Part shown: piece after piece, positions 8,811 through 18,237 of the stretch | Position numbering within the stretch: position 1 is the stretch's first letter | Layout: every line of letters starts with the position of its first letter | NCBI GenBank assembly: GCA_965249035.1 | Contig: CBDFKV010000003.1 | Span: forward strand, 94,871-158,870 | Direction of reading: 5' to 3' | From: CBDFKV01 sp965249035 | GTDB taxonomy: Bacteria > Pseudomonadota > Gammaproteobacteria > Arenicellales > Poriferihabitantaceae | DNA: 64,000 bases | Translations under genes and position numbers: made by a program | Notes under the pieces: model-generated | Told to the model about the DNA's origin: nothing | Database searches by the model: none | What the model saw: the letters and a program-made list of their open reading frames with translations, nothing else

Positions 8811-9809
8811 ATGACGGTCTTAGTTACAGGCGGCGCAGGCTACATCGGCTCGCACACGGTGCGGCACTTATTGGCTGCGGGGCATGAAGTGGTGGTGCTG
8901 GATAATTTTTATTCCGGTCACCGTTGGGCGGTTGCTAAGGAGGCCAGCTTGGTTGAGGGTGATATCGCTGATCAGCAATTGGTTGGAGACGTCATTAAGC
9001 AATATGACGTCACCGCCGTCGTCCACTTTGCGGGTTATATTGTGGTACCAGAATCGGTTGAAAATCCCAGCAAATATTATGAAAATAACGTGGTTGGATC
9101 GCTGCGGCTGATCGAAACCTCCACTCAGCATGGGGTCAAACACTTCGTATTTTCATCCAGCGCAGCGGTTTATGGGATCCCAGACACTGTACCCGTCTCA
9201 GAGCAACAGGCCACCCAACCGATTAATCCCTATGGTCACACCAAGCTCATTACCGAAATGACGCTGAATGATTTTGCACAAGCACCTGGTAACGATTTCC
9301 AATTTGTGGCATTGCGTTATTTCAATGCGGCAGGCGCACAAATTGCGGGCGGATTAGGCCAGGCAACGCCTGAAGCAACCCACTTAATTAAAGTCGCCTG
9401 CGAAGCCGCTTGCGGCAAACGCCCCAACATAACCATTTTTGGTGATGACTATGACACAGCTGATGGCACCTGTGAGCGCGACTATATCCACGTTGAAGAC
9501 CTCGCTAGCGCCCACGTTGATGCGCTGCGGTATTTGGCTGACGGTGGTGAGTCGGTTTCGTTGAATTGCGGTTATGGCAAGGGCTATAGCGTCAGCGAAG
9601 TGGTGGATGCAGTCAAACGTGCCAGCGGGATTGATTTCACCGTTAATAGGTCAGAACGAAGGGCGGGCGACCCACCCACGCTCATTGCTGACAACCACGA
9701 AATCCGTACACGTTTGGGCTGGAAACCCCAACATGATGATCTCGATCTCATCTGCAAAACTGCCTACGATTGGGAGCGAACGGGCTTAGCCCGTCATCTC
9801 AAATCCTGA
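8811..9809 (+). CDS. galE: UDP-glucose 4-epimerase
   Basis: A 332-residue extended short-chain dehydrogenase. It has the NAD-binding motif TGGAGYIGSH at the N-terminus, the catalytic Ser region SSSAAVYG and the Tyr/Lys pair in YGHTK. GalE interconverts UDP-glucose and UDP-galactose and supplies galactosyl residues for surface polysaccharide. The ATG at 8811 is chosen over 8787 because GAGG at 8802-8805 is well placed for it and the Rossmann motif then starts in the usual position. The LPS-core gene follows 33 nt downstream. Confidence 0.92.
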   Translation: MTVLVTGGAGYIGSHTVRHLLAAGHEVVVLDNFYSGHRWAVAKEASLVEGDIADQQLVGDVIKQYDVTAVVHFAGYIVVPESVENPSKYYENNVVGSLRLIETSTQHGVKHFVFSSSAAVYGIPDTVPVSEQQATQPINPYGHTKLITEMTLNDFAQAPGNDFQFVALRYFNAAGAQIAGGLGQATPEATHLIKVACEAACGKRPNITIFGDDYDTADGTCERDYIHVEDLASAHVDALRYLADGGESVSLNCGYGKGYSVSEVVDAVKRASGIDFTVNRSERRAGDPPTLIADNHEIRTRLGWKPQHDDLDLICKTAYDWERTGLARHLKS

Positions 9810-9842
9810 GAATAGCCCTGAGATAGACCAGAGTATAGCGCC

Positions 9843-11843
9843 GTGCATTTCGCCTTTTGTTTATATCGATATTTCCCATATTCGGGCTTGGCACGCGACT
9901 TTCTGCGTATTTTGCTGGAAGCGCGCTCGCGCGGGCATCAAGTCGATGTTTACGTCAACGAATGGCAAGGGGATAAACCTCAAGATGTTTCGATCACGAC
10001 TCTAGCCGCGCAGGGTTTAACCAACCACGGCCGCAACACCAAGTTTCATCAGTCATTTCGCCGCGCCATCGCTGATAAGCAATACGATGCCGTAGTTGGT
10101 TTTAACAAAATGCCGAATTTGGATTTGTACTACGGTGCTGATTATTGCTACGTCGCACGAGCCAAGCCCGCTTATGGGCCGATATACCGTTTAACGCCCC
10201 GCTACATTAGCCAACAAAAATTCGAGCGCAGCGTCTTTCACGCACGGGCGACCACCACAATTTTGTCTTTGTCAGAACGAGAAAAGAGCGTATACCAGCA
10301 ACATTATGGCACGCCAGAAAACCGTTTCGTATTGATGCCGCCGACACTGGACAAAGCCCGCCGCATTACTGGCGACCCAGACGCAACACGCACAGCTAAG
10401 CGCGCAGAGCTGGGCTTGACTGCTAACGAAAAACTGGCGCTCTTTATTGGCTCTGGATTTAAAACCAAAGGCTTGGATCGTGCGATTGAAGCAATCAATA
10501 AATTACCTGAAGCGCTTAAAACGCAGACACGCTTATACGTGGTTGGTCAGGACAATACACAGCCCTACGAGCAACAAATTGCCCGGCTCGGCTTGAGCGA
10601 AAAAGTACGGTTCTTAGGTGGCCGATCAGACGTGCCCGAATTGATGCTGGCTGGTGATGTATTGGTGCACCCAGCCTACAGTGAAAACACCGGCACCGTC
10701 ATTTTGGAGGCCATCATTACTGGCTTGCCAGTCATCGCCACCGATGTGTGTGGCTATGCCAATCACATTGACCGAGCAAATACTGGGATCGTGTTGCGGT
10801 CACCTTTTTCGCAAACTAAACTGAATGCGGATCTATTGTCGATATTGACCTCTCACCGCGCAGAAGAATGGCGTCAAAGCGGTCGCAACTATGGGCAAAA
10901 CCCAGATTTGTTTCAGATGCCAGAAACCGCCGTTGATGCGATCGAAGCCTGGGTAAAGCAACAACGTGCCACCGCCCATCTACCCCATACCGACTTACCT
11001 GACGGAGAGCACATTTATTTGGCGCCGGAGCTAGCTGACGCCTATCCTACACCGGCTGATATGGAAACGATTTTGCAAACCAATGGTGAAATTGTCCGTG
11101 AAGCTCCCAATCGCCGTACGCTACGTTTTAATCACAAAGGCAATAATTACTATCTAAAAGCGCACACCGGCGTTGGTTGGCACGAAATTGCTAAAAATTT
11201 GAGCTACGGGAAAATGCCCGTGATTGGCGCCCAAAATGAATGGCACGGCTTCCATCACCTCAGCCGGCTGGGAATTGATACGATCTGTGCGGCAGGCTAC
11301 GGCATGGTCAGCGGTAACCCGGCGCGCCAGCATTCATTTATTATTTCTCAAGCACTGGAAGACACGGTGAGCCTAGATATTTTTTGCGCACCGTGGGCTA
11401 TCTCGCCCCCCTCAAAACCGGTTGAAATCCGCTTTAAGCGATGGCTGATTCGACGTTTGGCTGAGATTTCGCGTGATATGCACAACAGCGGTGCCAATCA
11501 CCGCGACTTTTATTTAATCCATTTTCTGCTTCGCCGCGGCTACTCCGACGGTAAACTTGACCCCGAAACCAGCCGCCTGTTTTTGATCGATTTGCACCGC
11601 ATGCAGTTGCGAAAACGCACACCGGTGCGTTGGATTATCAAGGATATCGCCGGGCTGTATTTTTCCAGTCTGGACTTTAACCTCAGCAATCGTGATTATT
11701 TTCGCTTCATGCGGGTTTACCATTCAGCCGATTTGGCTTATGCCCTTGGCAAAGAAGCCAAATTTTGGCAACAGGTAAAGCGTCGAGGTGCGCGTTTATA
11801 TCAGGCAGAAGCACGACGTAAAGCACGCGGGAAAATTACTTAG
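9843..11843 (+). CDS. Fused LPS core glycosyltransferase (WaaG) and core heptose kinase (WaaP)
   Basis: A single 666-residue frame with a GTG start. Residues about 1-375 are a GT4 glycosyltransferase like WaaG: the start FCLYRYFPYSGLARDF, GSGFKTKGLDRAI in the nucleotide-sugar domain, and the donor-site block HPAYSENTGTVILEAI. Residues about 400-666 are a WaaP/RfaP-type kinase with the catalytic motif NHRDFYLIHFLL and the metal-binding LFLIDLHRMQ. Separate WaaG and WaaP add core glucose to heptose and phosphorylate heptose. In pseudomonads the two genes are adjacent; here they form one protein, with no stop or frameshift at the junction. Probably a bifunctional enzyme at the inner face of the inner membrane. 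Confidence 0.9.
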   Translation: MHFAFCLYRYFPYSGLARDFLRILLEARSRGHQVDVYVNEWQGDKPQDVSITTLAAQGLTNHGRNTKFHQSFRRAIADKQYDAVVGFNKMPNLDLYYGADYCYVARAKPAYGPIYRLTPRYISQQKFERSVFHARATTTILSLSEREKSVYQQHYGTPENRFVLMPPTLDKARRITGDPDATRTAKRAELGLTANEKLALFIGSGFKTKGLDRAIEAINKLPEALKTQTRLYVVGQDNTQPYEQQIARLGLSEKVRFLGGRSDVPELMLAGDVLVHPAYSENTGTVILEAIITGLPVIATDVCGYANHIDRANTGIVLRSPFSQTKLNADLLSILTSHRAEEWRQSGRNYGQNPDLFQMPETAVDAIEAWVKQQRATAHLPHTDLPDGEHIYLAPELADAYPTPADMETILQTNGEIVREAPNRRTLRFNHKGNNYYLKAHTGVGWHEIAKNLSYGKMPVIGAQNEWHGFHHLSRLGIDTICAAGYGMVSGNPARQHSFIISQALEDTVSLDIFCAPWAISPPSKPVEIRFKRWLIRRLAEISRDMHNSGANHRDFYLIHFLLRRGYSDGKLDPETSRLFLIDLHRMQLRKRTPVRWIIKDIAGLYFSSLDFNLSNRDYFRFMRVYHSADLAYALGKEAKFWQQVKRRGARLYQAEARRKARGKIT

Positions 11844-11850
11844 CGCTAAA

Positions 11851-12357
11851 TTAGGCGAAGCACTTTTCGTACCAAGCCACGTCCCAATACTGGTCAAATT
11901 TATAGCCTACCTCAGTCATGATACCGACCGATGTAAAACCAAACCTGTGGTGCAAAGCATTAGATGCCTCGTTTGGCTGGGTGATCAACGCATAAGCGCG
12001 GTGCAGCGATTGCCTCGATAAGGCTTGTAACAAATGCTCATACAAAGCACTCCCAACGCCTTTGCCTCCTGCTTCAGGGCTCAAGTAAATACTCACTTCC
12101 ACCGAACTAGCGTAGGCTGCCTTTTTGTGTAAAGCTGCACTGCAGGCATAGCCCAGCACCGTATGCTGCGCATCCACCGCGACAAACAACTGATGCGGAC
12201 TATCGGGTTTAAATTGCGTCAGCCACTCTCCGCGTTGACGCGCTGTGGTTGGCTCGATATCGAACGTAATCGCGCTGTTGGTGATGTAATGGTTATACAG
12301 TTCGGTGAGCGCGGCGATATCATTCTCGCACCCCGACCGGATATCTATGTTGTGCAT
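11851..12357 (-). CDS. GNAT family N-acetyltransferase, phosphinothricin acetyltransferase-like
   Basis: A 168-residue GNAT protein. The acetyl-CoA loop is GGKGVGSALYEHLL near residue 97, preceded by the strand SVEVSIYLSP; the end GFTSVGIMTEVG is typical of the phosphinothricin/methionine-sulfoximine acetyltransferase branch. Such enzymes acetylate amino-acid analogues, but substrate cannot be read from sequence. It is convergent with the waaG-waaP fusion, 7 nt apart. Confidence 0.8.
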   Translation of the reverse strand: MHNIDIRSGCENDIAALTELYNHYITNSAITFDIEPTTARQRGEWLTQFKPDSPHQLFVAVDAQHTVLGYACSAALHKKAAYASSVEVSIYLSPEAGGKGVGSALYEHLLQALSRQSLHRAYALITQPNEASNALHHRFGFTSVGIMTEVGYKFDQYWDVAWYEKCFA

Positions 12358-12443
12358 CTAACTACCCTCTCATTGGGGCATATCAATAAACCGTGACAAT
12401 CTGCTAAGCTTTTCGCAGACTTTACCACCTTATCCAACCCACC

Positions 12444-13181
12444 ATGAAACGACTCCTTACCTTCCTCTTGATGCTATTGGTTTTTTCTGCGAATGCTTCA
12501 GACTTGGCCAAAGAGCAACGCTGGGCTGAGCAAGTGGTGGGTGACCTGTTTGATGGTGAGCCAATTGCGCTCAACGCTGATAATACCAAATTCCTTGGTT
12601 TACTCACTGAAGCGGAAACCCCCAAGCCACTGGCAATACTGGTGTTACACGGCATTGGCGCCCATCCCGATTGGCCGCAAGTGGTTAACCCACTGAGGGT
12701 GCAGCTGGCTGAACTCGGTTGGACAACCCTGTCATTACAAATGCCTATTCTAGACAATGAAGCCAGCAGCGACGATTACCAGCCTTTAATGGCAGAAGTC
12801 GCTCCGCGGATCAACGCCGGCATTGCCCATCTACAACAACGTGGCTTTTCGACAGTCGCCATTGTCGCGCACAGCATGGGATCGCATATGAGCAGCTACT
12901 ACCTCGCTGATAGCGCAGCTAGTGACGCGATAGTCGCCTTTGCAGGGGTGGGGATGGGAAAGGGCAATCTAAATTATCTGGATGCCATCCAACTACCGAT
13001 CCTGGACTTATACGGTGAAAAAGATTTACCGGATGTGGTCGACTTGGCCGATCAGCGCCGGCAAGCTGCCGCTAACAACAGCACTTATACCCAGCAGATG
13101 GTGCCTGATGCAGATCACTTTTTTGATGGCTTTGAAGCGTCGCTGTTAAATGCGGTGAGTGCTTGGCTAAAGGATAAATAG
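12444..13181 (+). CDS. Exported alpha/beta hydrolase of DUF3530 type
   Basis: A 245-residue protein with an N-terminal signal peptide (MKRLLTFLLMLLVFSANAS). It has an alpha/beta-hydrolase core: LHGIGAHPDWPQV, the nucleophile elbow AHSMGSH, a downstream acid in LYGEKD and a histidine in DADHFF. The HPDWP and GWTTLSLQMP segments are typical of DUF3530 proteins of gammaproteobacteria. Its substrate is unknown. It is monocistronic between the GNAT gene and typA. Confidence 0.78.
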   Translation: MKRLLTFLLMLLVFSANASDLAKEQRWAEQVVGDLFDGEPIALNADNTKFLGLLTEAETPKPLAILVLHGIGAHPDWPQVVNPLRVQLAELGWTTLSLQMPILDNEASSDDYQPLMAEVAPRINAGIAHLQQRGFSTVAIVAHSMGSHMSSYYLADSAASDAIVAFAGVGMGKGNLNYLDAIQLPILDLYGEKDLPDVVDLADQRRQAAANNSTYTQQMVPDADHFFDGFEASLLNAVSAWLKDK

Positions 13182-13346
13182 CACTCCCCTCCGCTATTTA
13201 ACCGACCACCTAACTCTGATCATCAACGCCCTGATCAACGAGGAAAAGCCAGGCAGTTTTCCTGTAAATAAATAAGCCGGGTGGAAAAACCAACGCAGTT
13301 GGCCGAGTTAACATACAATCGCGGCCTTTTCATTCCGGCCAGCACC

Positions 13347-15158
13347 ATGAATAAGCTCAGAAATATTGCCATCATCGCCCACGTCGACCATGGCAAAACC
13401 ACCTTGGTTGATTGTTTGTTACAACAATCGGGTACTTTAGGTGATCGTTTTGGGCCGGTCGAGCGGGTCATGGACGGCAGCGATCTGGAGAAAGAGCGCG
13501 GCATTACCATTCTTTCCAAGAACACCGCGCTCCGCTGGAATGATTATCGCATCAATATCGTTGACACGCCGGGTCATGCCGATTTCGGTGGCGAAGTTGA
13601 GCGGGTCCTATCGATGGTCGATTCTGTCTTGCTGTTGGTCGATGCAGTTGAAGGACCAATGCCACAAACTCGGTTTGTCACTCAGAAGGCGTTTGACCAC
13701 GGTTTTCGCCCCATCGTCGTAGTCAATAAAATTGACCGCCATGGCGCGCGTCCCGACTGGGTGATTGATCAAACCTTTGATTTGTTTGATCGCCTCGGCG
13801 CCAGTGACGAGCAGCTGGATTTCCCCGTGGTTTACACCTCAGCGATTGAAGGCTATGCGACCTTGGACCCCAATCAGCGTGGAGACAGCATGACCCCGCT
13901 GTTTGAAGCCATTATTGAGCACGTCGATGCACCGGACGTCAATATTGATGCGCCGTTTCAAATGCAAATCTCTTCGATCGACTATTCCAGTTTCGTCGGC
14001 GCGATTGGCGTCGGTCGCATCCGCAATGGTCGTGTCTCCACCAATACGCCGATTACCGTCATCGACCGCAATGGCGAAACTCGCAACTCTCGGATTTTGC
14101 AGATCATGGGCTTTCACGGGCTTGAGCGAATTGAAGTCGAAACCGCGCAGGCCGGTGATATTGTTGCGGTTACCGGGATTGACGGCGTGTCGATTTCTGA
14201 CACCATCTGCGACCGTGAACACGTTGAAGCTTTGCCGCCATTAACGGTAGATCAGCCGACCGTTACCATCATGTTACAAGTGAACACCTCACCCTTTTCG
14301 GGCAAAGAAGGCAAATTTGTAACCTCTCGCCAGATATTGGAACGATTGCAGCGTGAGCTGATTCATAATGTCGCTCTGCGGGTCAATTTGACCCCCGACC
14401 CCGATATTTTCGAAGTATCCGGGCGTGGCGAATTGCATTTATCGATCTTGCTCGAAAATATGCGCCGCGAAGGTTATGAAATGGCAGTATCGCGTCCGCA
14501 TGTTATTTACCGTGACATAGAAGGCGTACGCTCTGAGCCTTTTGAGGACTTGAGCGTCGATGTCGAAGACACGCATCAAGGTGCGATTATGGAAGCCTTG
14601 GGCGACCGGCGCGGCGAATTACAGGACATGACCCCCGATGGCAAAGGACGGGTACGGCTGGTGTATGTCATTCCCGCGCGTGGTTTAATCGGCTTTCAGA
14701 CCGAATTCCTAACCTTGACTTCAGGCACCGGCTTACTCAATCATGTATTCAGCCACTACGGCCCCGTACTCAGCCACCAATTTGTGGGTAGACGCAACGG
14801 CGCGCTGGTATCGATGGCACAAGGCAAAGCACTCGGCTTCGCATTATTCAACTTGCAGGAGCGCGGTCGTTTAATGATTGGGCATGGTGCAGAAGTTTAT
14901 GAAGGCCAAGTGATTGGCGTCCATTCGCGCTCAAACGACTTAGTGGTTAACCCATTGAAAGGGAAGCAGTTAACCAACGTACGTGCGTCCGGAAAAGATG
15001 ACGCGATTGTACTGGAGCCGCCGATCCGCCTTAGCTTGGAAGCCGCACTAGAGCTGATCGAAGATGATGAGCTGGTTGAAATCACACCCAAAAGCGTACG
15101 GGTACGGAAAAAATTTCTAAAAGAGCACGAGCGCAAGCGTGCCAGCCGTGAAAGCTAG
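13347..15158 (+). CDS. typA: Ribosome-associated GTPase TypA/BipA
   Basis: A 603-residue translational GTPase with the P-loop AHVDHGKTTL at the N-terminus, switch II DTPGHADFGGEVERVL and the NKIDR base-recognition motif. The long C-terminal region (GRGELHLSILLENMRREGYE and RGLIGFQTEF) is diagnostic of TypA. It acts on the ribosome in 50S assembly and stress adaptation. The ATG at 13347 is chosen over the GTG at 13281, because the shorter protein matches the usual start MNKLRNIAIIAH. Confidence 0.95.
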   Translation: MNKLRNIAIIAHVDHGKTTLVDCLLQQSGTLGDRFGPVERVMDGSDLEKERGITILSKNTALRWNDYRINIVDTPGHADFGGEVERVLSMVDSVLLLVDAVEGPMPQTRFVTQKAFDHGFRPIVVVNKIDRHGARPDWVIDQTFDLFDRLGASDEQLDFPVVYTSAIEGYATLDPNQRGDSMTPLFEAIIEHVDAPDVNIDAPFQMQISSIDYSSFVGAIGVGRIRNGRVSTNTPITVIDRNGETRNSRILQIMGFHGLERIEVETAQAGDIVAVTGIDGVSISDTICDREHVEALPPLTVDQPTVTIMLQVNTSPFSGKEGKFVTSRQILERLQRELIHNVALRVNLTPDPDIFEVSGRGELHLSILLENMRREGYEMAVSRPHVIYRDIEGVRSEPFEDLSVDVEDTHQGAIMEALGDRRGELQDMTPDGKGRVRLVYVIPARGLIGFQTEFLTLTSGTGLLNHVFSHYGPVLSHQFVGRRNGALVSMAQGKALGFALFNLQERGRLMIGHGAEVYEGQVIGVHSRSNDLVVNPLKGKQLTNVRASGKDDAIVLEPPIRLSLEAALELIEDDELVEITPKSVRVRKKFLKEHERKRASRES

Positions 15159-15244
15159 GGGCATCTTACGACTGTTTATCGGGCTAAATACGCAATACTG
15201 ACCATTTGGCGGTTAATCCACACCTTTTAAGTGCGTACAAATAG

Positions 15245-15274
15245 TGGCAATTGATGCGTGTTGATGACTATAAT
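15245..15274 (+). promoter_or_regulatory. Possible sigma-70 promoter of the pil operon
   Basis: A perfect TATAAT at 15269-15274 lies 113 nt upstream of the pilM start, with a weak -35 candidate TGGCAA at 15245-15250 (18-nt spacer). It is the best promoter match in the 229-nt gap between typA and pilM. I looked for a sigma-54 -24/-12 pair and did not find one with correct spacing. Confidence 0.35.
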
Positions 15275-15387
15275 TCAACGGCTTGGGGCTTGTTCTCGTA
15301 ATTGATAGTGAACTTTAATCAGTAACTGACCAAAGTCTCTCATAAATAACGCTCCAAAAATGTACCCTGTCAAAGGTTTTATTGGGC

Positions 15388-16470
15388 ATGCCATTGTTTG
15401 CAAGAAAAAATCGTCACGCTGTACTAGGTATTGATATCGGCACAACTTCGTTGAAGTTGGTGCAGCTATCACGTCGTAATCATCACTGGGTGGTTGATCA
15501 ATGCGCGATTTCAGCCGACGACGATTTAGTGATTGATGGCCAAATCATCAACCCTGAACACGCCGGTTCTGCGATCAAGCAACTGGCTAAACAACACCGA
15601 ATCACAGCCAAAAAGGCAGTTGCGTGTGTCGCCTATTCAGACGTACTGTGCAAAACCGTGCACACTGATTATCCGCTGCACGCACATGAACTCGCCGAGT
15701 GGGTCGAGCTGGAAGCTAATAAATTTGTGCCCTTTCCTATCGATGAGCTGAGTGTCGACTTCGAAGTGTTGGACACCCCAACAGACCGTGGCCAAACCCT
15801 TTCAATCACCGCCTGCCGATAAAATCGGGTTGATAGCGTTGCCGAGGCGATTGACAGCGCCGGATTTGAGCCGCTTGCAGTCGATGTTGCCAATCACGCA
15901 CTGCTGCGGGTCGTTGATGCGACAAGGGAACAAGAAGCAAGCCCAAAATCCCTGACGATTATTGATTTAGGGGCAGCCGCAACGCGTTGTTATGGCTACT
16001 CCGACGGTAGCTTGGTCTACCATAATGAATCACCAATAGCCGGTCGGGATTTAGTCGGTCAGGTGATGGACACCTACAGTTTAAGCCATCAACAAGCCTT
16101 GATGTGTTTCACCAGTCAGCACTTCCCTGACGATTATCAAGCGATCATTCTAAAGCCTTATTTAAAGCAAATTCTGGCTGATATTGAACGTAGCCTACAA
16201 GCATTTGACAGCCTAGAGAGTAGTTTAGGGCACGACTTGGGAAATGGCCCAGGAACTGATGACAGTGGTAAACCGATAGTTTTGGTCGGCGGGCTTACGC
16301 GCATTCACGGGCTCGACCAAGCCATTGCAAAAAAAACCCAACGCGATGTGAAAACACTGAGTGACCTGACCGGGATGACGCTGAGTAAACAATTAGATCG
16401 CAGCACCATATTACAATCTGCGCCGCAATTGGCTTTAGCGGCCGGCTTAGCGATGTGGGAGCAAGCCTGA
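15388..16470 (+). pseudogene. pilM: Type IV pilus assembly ATPase PilM, interrupted by an in-frame TAA
   Basis: The frame encodes a 360-residue FtsA/actin-like PilM from ATG 15388 (MPLFARKN, then GIDIGTTSLKLVQL) to TGA 16468-16470. Codon 145 is TAA (15820-15822), in the position where a residue would follow ITACR and precede NRVDSVAEAID. The frame after the stop is clearly PilM (LTIIDLGAAATRCYGY, LVGGLTRIHGL). A single A-to-T change of AAA (Lys) would explain it. PilM is the cytoplasmic partner of PilN in the pilus alignment complex. No good restart codon follows the stop. It could be a true null allele, a readthrough case or a sequence error. Confidence 0.85.
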
Positions 16471-17054
16471 TGGCGACCAACTTATTGCCCTGGCGCGAAG
16501 ACCAGCGGCGCAAACAAAATCAATCATTGCTTGGGTTTGCCATCGTGTTTTGGTTGGTCTGCCTGGGGATGGCATTTGCGCTATACGCCAATGCCAAATC
16601 GCGTGAGGCCGATCAGATCACGCGGGTCGAGTACTTGCAGCAAGCGACCGCAAAACTCGATACTGAAATCAAAGATATCTCAAGCATAAAAGAAGAAAAA
16701 TCAAACCTCCTTGAGCGCATCGATATCGTTCAAAGACTGCAACATAACCGTATGCTGATAGTACGTATTATGGACGACTTGGTACGCAAGCTACCTCCGG
16801 GCATTACCTTGGATGGCTTGAGCCGTTCGGGTGAATCAATCCTGCTCACTGGCCGGGCCACCACTAACGAGCGCGTTGCTGAGCTTATGAATCAACTGGA
16901 TAGCTCACACTGGTTCGGACAGTCTAGCTTGGATATTGTCAAAATTGCCGATAAAGATGGTCATGAGTTACGCGCTTTCGAGCTTAAAATCACTGAGAAA
17001 AAGCCCAACGATATGCTGGATGCTGAGTCTTTGGCAGCGGGAGCGAGCCAATGA
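16470..17054 (+). CDS. pilN: Type IV pilus inner-membrane alignment protein PilN
   Basis: A 194-residue bitopic protein beginning MATNLLPWREDQRRK, the conserved PilN tail that inserts in PilM. One transmembrane helix (LLGFAIVFWLVCLGMAFAL) is followed by a coiled coil and the periplasmic alpha/beta domain. The start codon overlaps the pilM stop (TGATG). It pairs with PilO to link the cytoplasmic motor side to PilP/PilQ. Confidence 0.92.
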   Translation: MATNLLPWREDQRRKQNQSLLGFAIVFWLVCLGMAFALYANAKSREADQITRVEYLQQATAKLDTEIKDISSIKEEKSNLLERIDIVQRLQHNRMLIVRIMDDLVRKLPPGITLDGLSRSGESILLTGRATTNERVAELMNQLDSSHWFGQSSLDIVKIADKDGHELRAFELKITEKKPNDMLDAESLAAGASQ

Positions 17055-17686
17055 ATCAAAACAGCGCATTTGCCGGATGGCGAGACATAGACTCCAGCGA
17101 TATTAGCTCATGGCCAATTTCGATCAAGCTGGTCGGCACTCTTTTAGTGGGTTTAGCCATCATCGGAATTAGTTATTTTTTGGTCGTCGCCAACGCGAAG
17201 GCACGCTATCAGGCGGCCACGGCTCAAGAAACATCACTCAGGGCGGAATTCCAGCAAAAACACCAACAAGCCGCCAATCTGCCACAGTATCAGCAGCAAT
17301 TGGCTGAAGTCAGACTGCGTTATCAGGCATTGTTACAGAAATTGCCCAACAAAACAGAAGTGCCTGCACTGTTAACTGCCATTTCTGATGCGGGCACAAG
17401 CAATGGCTTGCAATTCAAAGAATTTCGCCCCGCAGCACCGGTGGAAACCGCTTTTTTTAAGACCATTCCCATTGAGGTTAAAACCGTGGGGACCTATCAC
17501 CAACTTGCGCGTTATATCAGTAATATTGCGAATTTCCAAAGGATCGTTTCGGTGGGTGACTTGAGTTTGAGCCGCGCTCAATCAAGCCAAAGCAATCTTC
17601 CATCTGAGCTGAATTTAGACGCAGATTTAGTCACCTATCTATATCAACCAGAAAGCGATACCGTGCCTAAGGACAGTCGGCCATGA
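17051..17686 (+). CDS. pilO: Type IV pilus inner-membrane alignment protein PilO
   Basis: A 211-residue bitopic protein. A short cytoplasmic tail is followed by a transmembrane helix (VGTLLVGLAIIGISYFLVV), a coiled-coil stretch (about residues 60-100) and a ferredoxin-like periplasmic domain with TVGTYHQLARYISNIAN. It overlaps pilN by 4 nt (ATGA) and forms the PilN-PilO heterodimer. Confidence 0.92.
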   Translation: MNQNSAFAGWRDIDSSDISSWPISIKLVGTLLVGLAIIGISYFLVVANAKARYQAATAQETSLRAEFQQKHQQAANLPQYQQQLAEVRLRYQALLQKLPNKTEVPALLTAISDAGTSNGLQFKEFRPAAPVETAFFKTIPIEVKTVGTYHQLARYISNIANFQRIVSVGDLSLSRAQSSQSNLPSELNLDADLVTYLYQPESDTVPKDSRP

Positions 17687-18225
17687 AACCTTCGGCACTG
17701 AACTATCTACTCAGCATCACAACACTCATGCTCCTTAGCGCCTGCAGTGAGCCGCGTGGAATTGGTGATTTACAAGCATTCACCCAACAGCCACCTAATA
17801 CCAATGAGCTAAGTGTAGACATAGCGCCATTAGCGGCTACAATGCCACTACAAACATTCAGTTACGCCGCAGAGGGCATCGCCGACCCGTTTGATGAATC
17901 AAACATTATCGAGCGGATTGCAGCAGTGCCAAAAACAATGCTCGCAGCGCTGCCCGATGACGGCAGGCCTCGACAAGCCTTGGAAGCATACGAATTAAAG
18001 TCGTTAGTTATGTCTGGAACGCTCAGCCAAAACGGCAAAAAATGGGCCCTGATTACGGCACCTGACGATAGAGTGTACCGAGTTACCCTCGGTAACTATG
18101 CGGGTACGCATATTGGTAAAATCATTGCGATTACCGATGCCGAAGTCACGTTGGAAGAAACCGTGCGTGCCGCTGAAACAGGCGGCTGGGTTACACGCAC
18201 TAGCCGCATTGAGATTGCGAGATAA
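17683..18225 (+). CDS. pilP: Type IV pilus lipoprotein PilP
   Basis: A 180-residue lipoprotein. The signal peptide ends in the lipobox LLSAC near residue 21. The C-terminal half (about residues 95-180) is the PilP beta-domain with LKSLVMSGTLSQNGKKWALI and VTLGNYAGTHIGKI. It connects PilN/O to the secretin PilQ. It overlaps pilO by 4 nt. Confidence 0.92.
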   Translation: MKPSALNYLLSITTLMLLSACSEPRGIGDLQAFTQQPPNTNELSVDIAPLAATMPLQTFSYAAEGIADPFDESNIIERIAAVPKTMLAALPDDGRPRQALEAYELKSLVMSGTLSQNGKKWALITAPDDRVYRVTLGNYAGTHIGKIIAITDAEVTLEETVRAAETGGWVTRTSRIEIAR

Positions 18226-18237
18226 CGTTGTGGGATA

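Noticed and set aside
15159..15387. Sigma-54 promoter for the pil operon
   Set aside because: A TGGCA...TGC string is present, but the GG-to-GC spacing is 8, not 10. A plain TATAAT is a better candidate.
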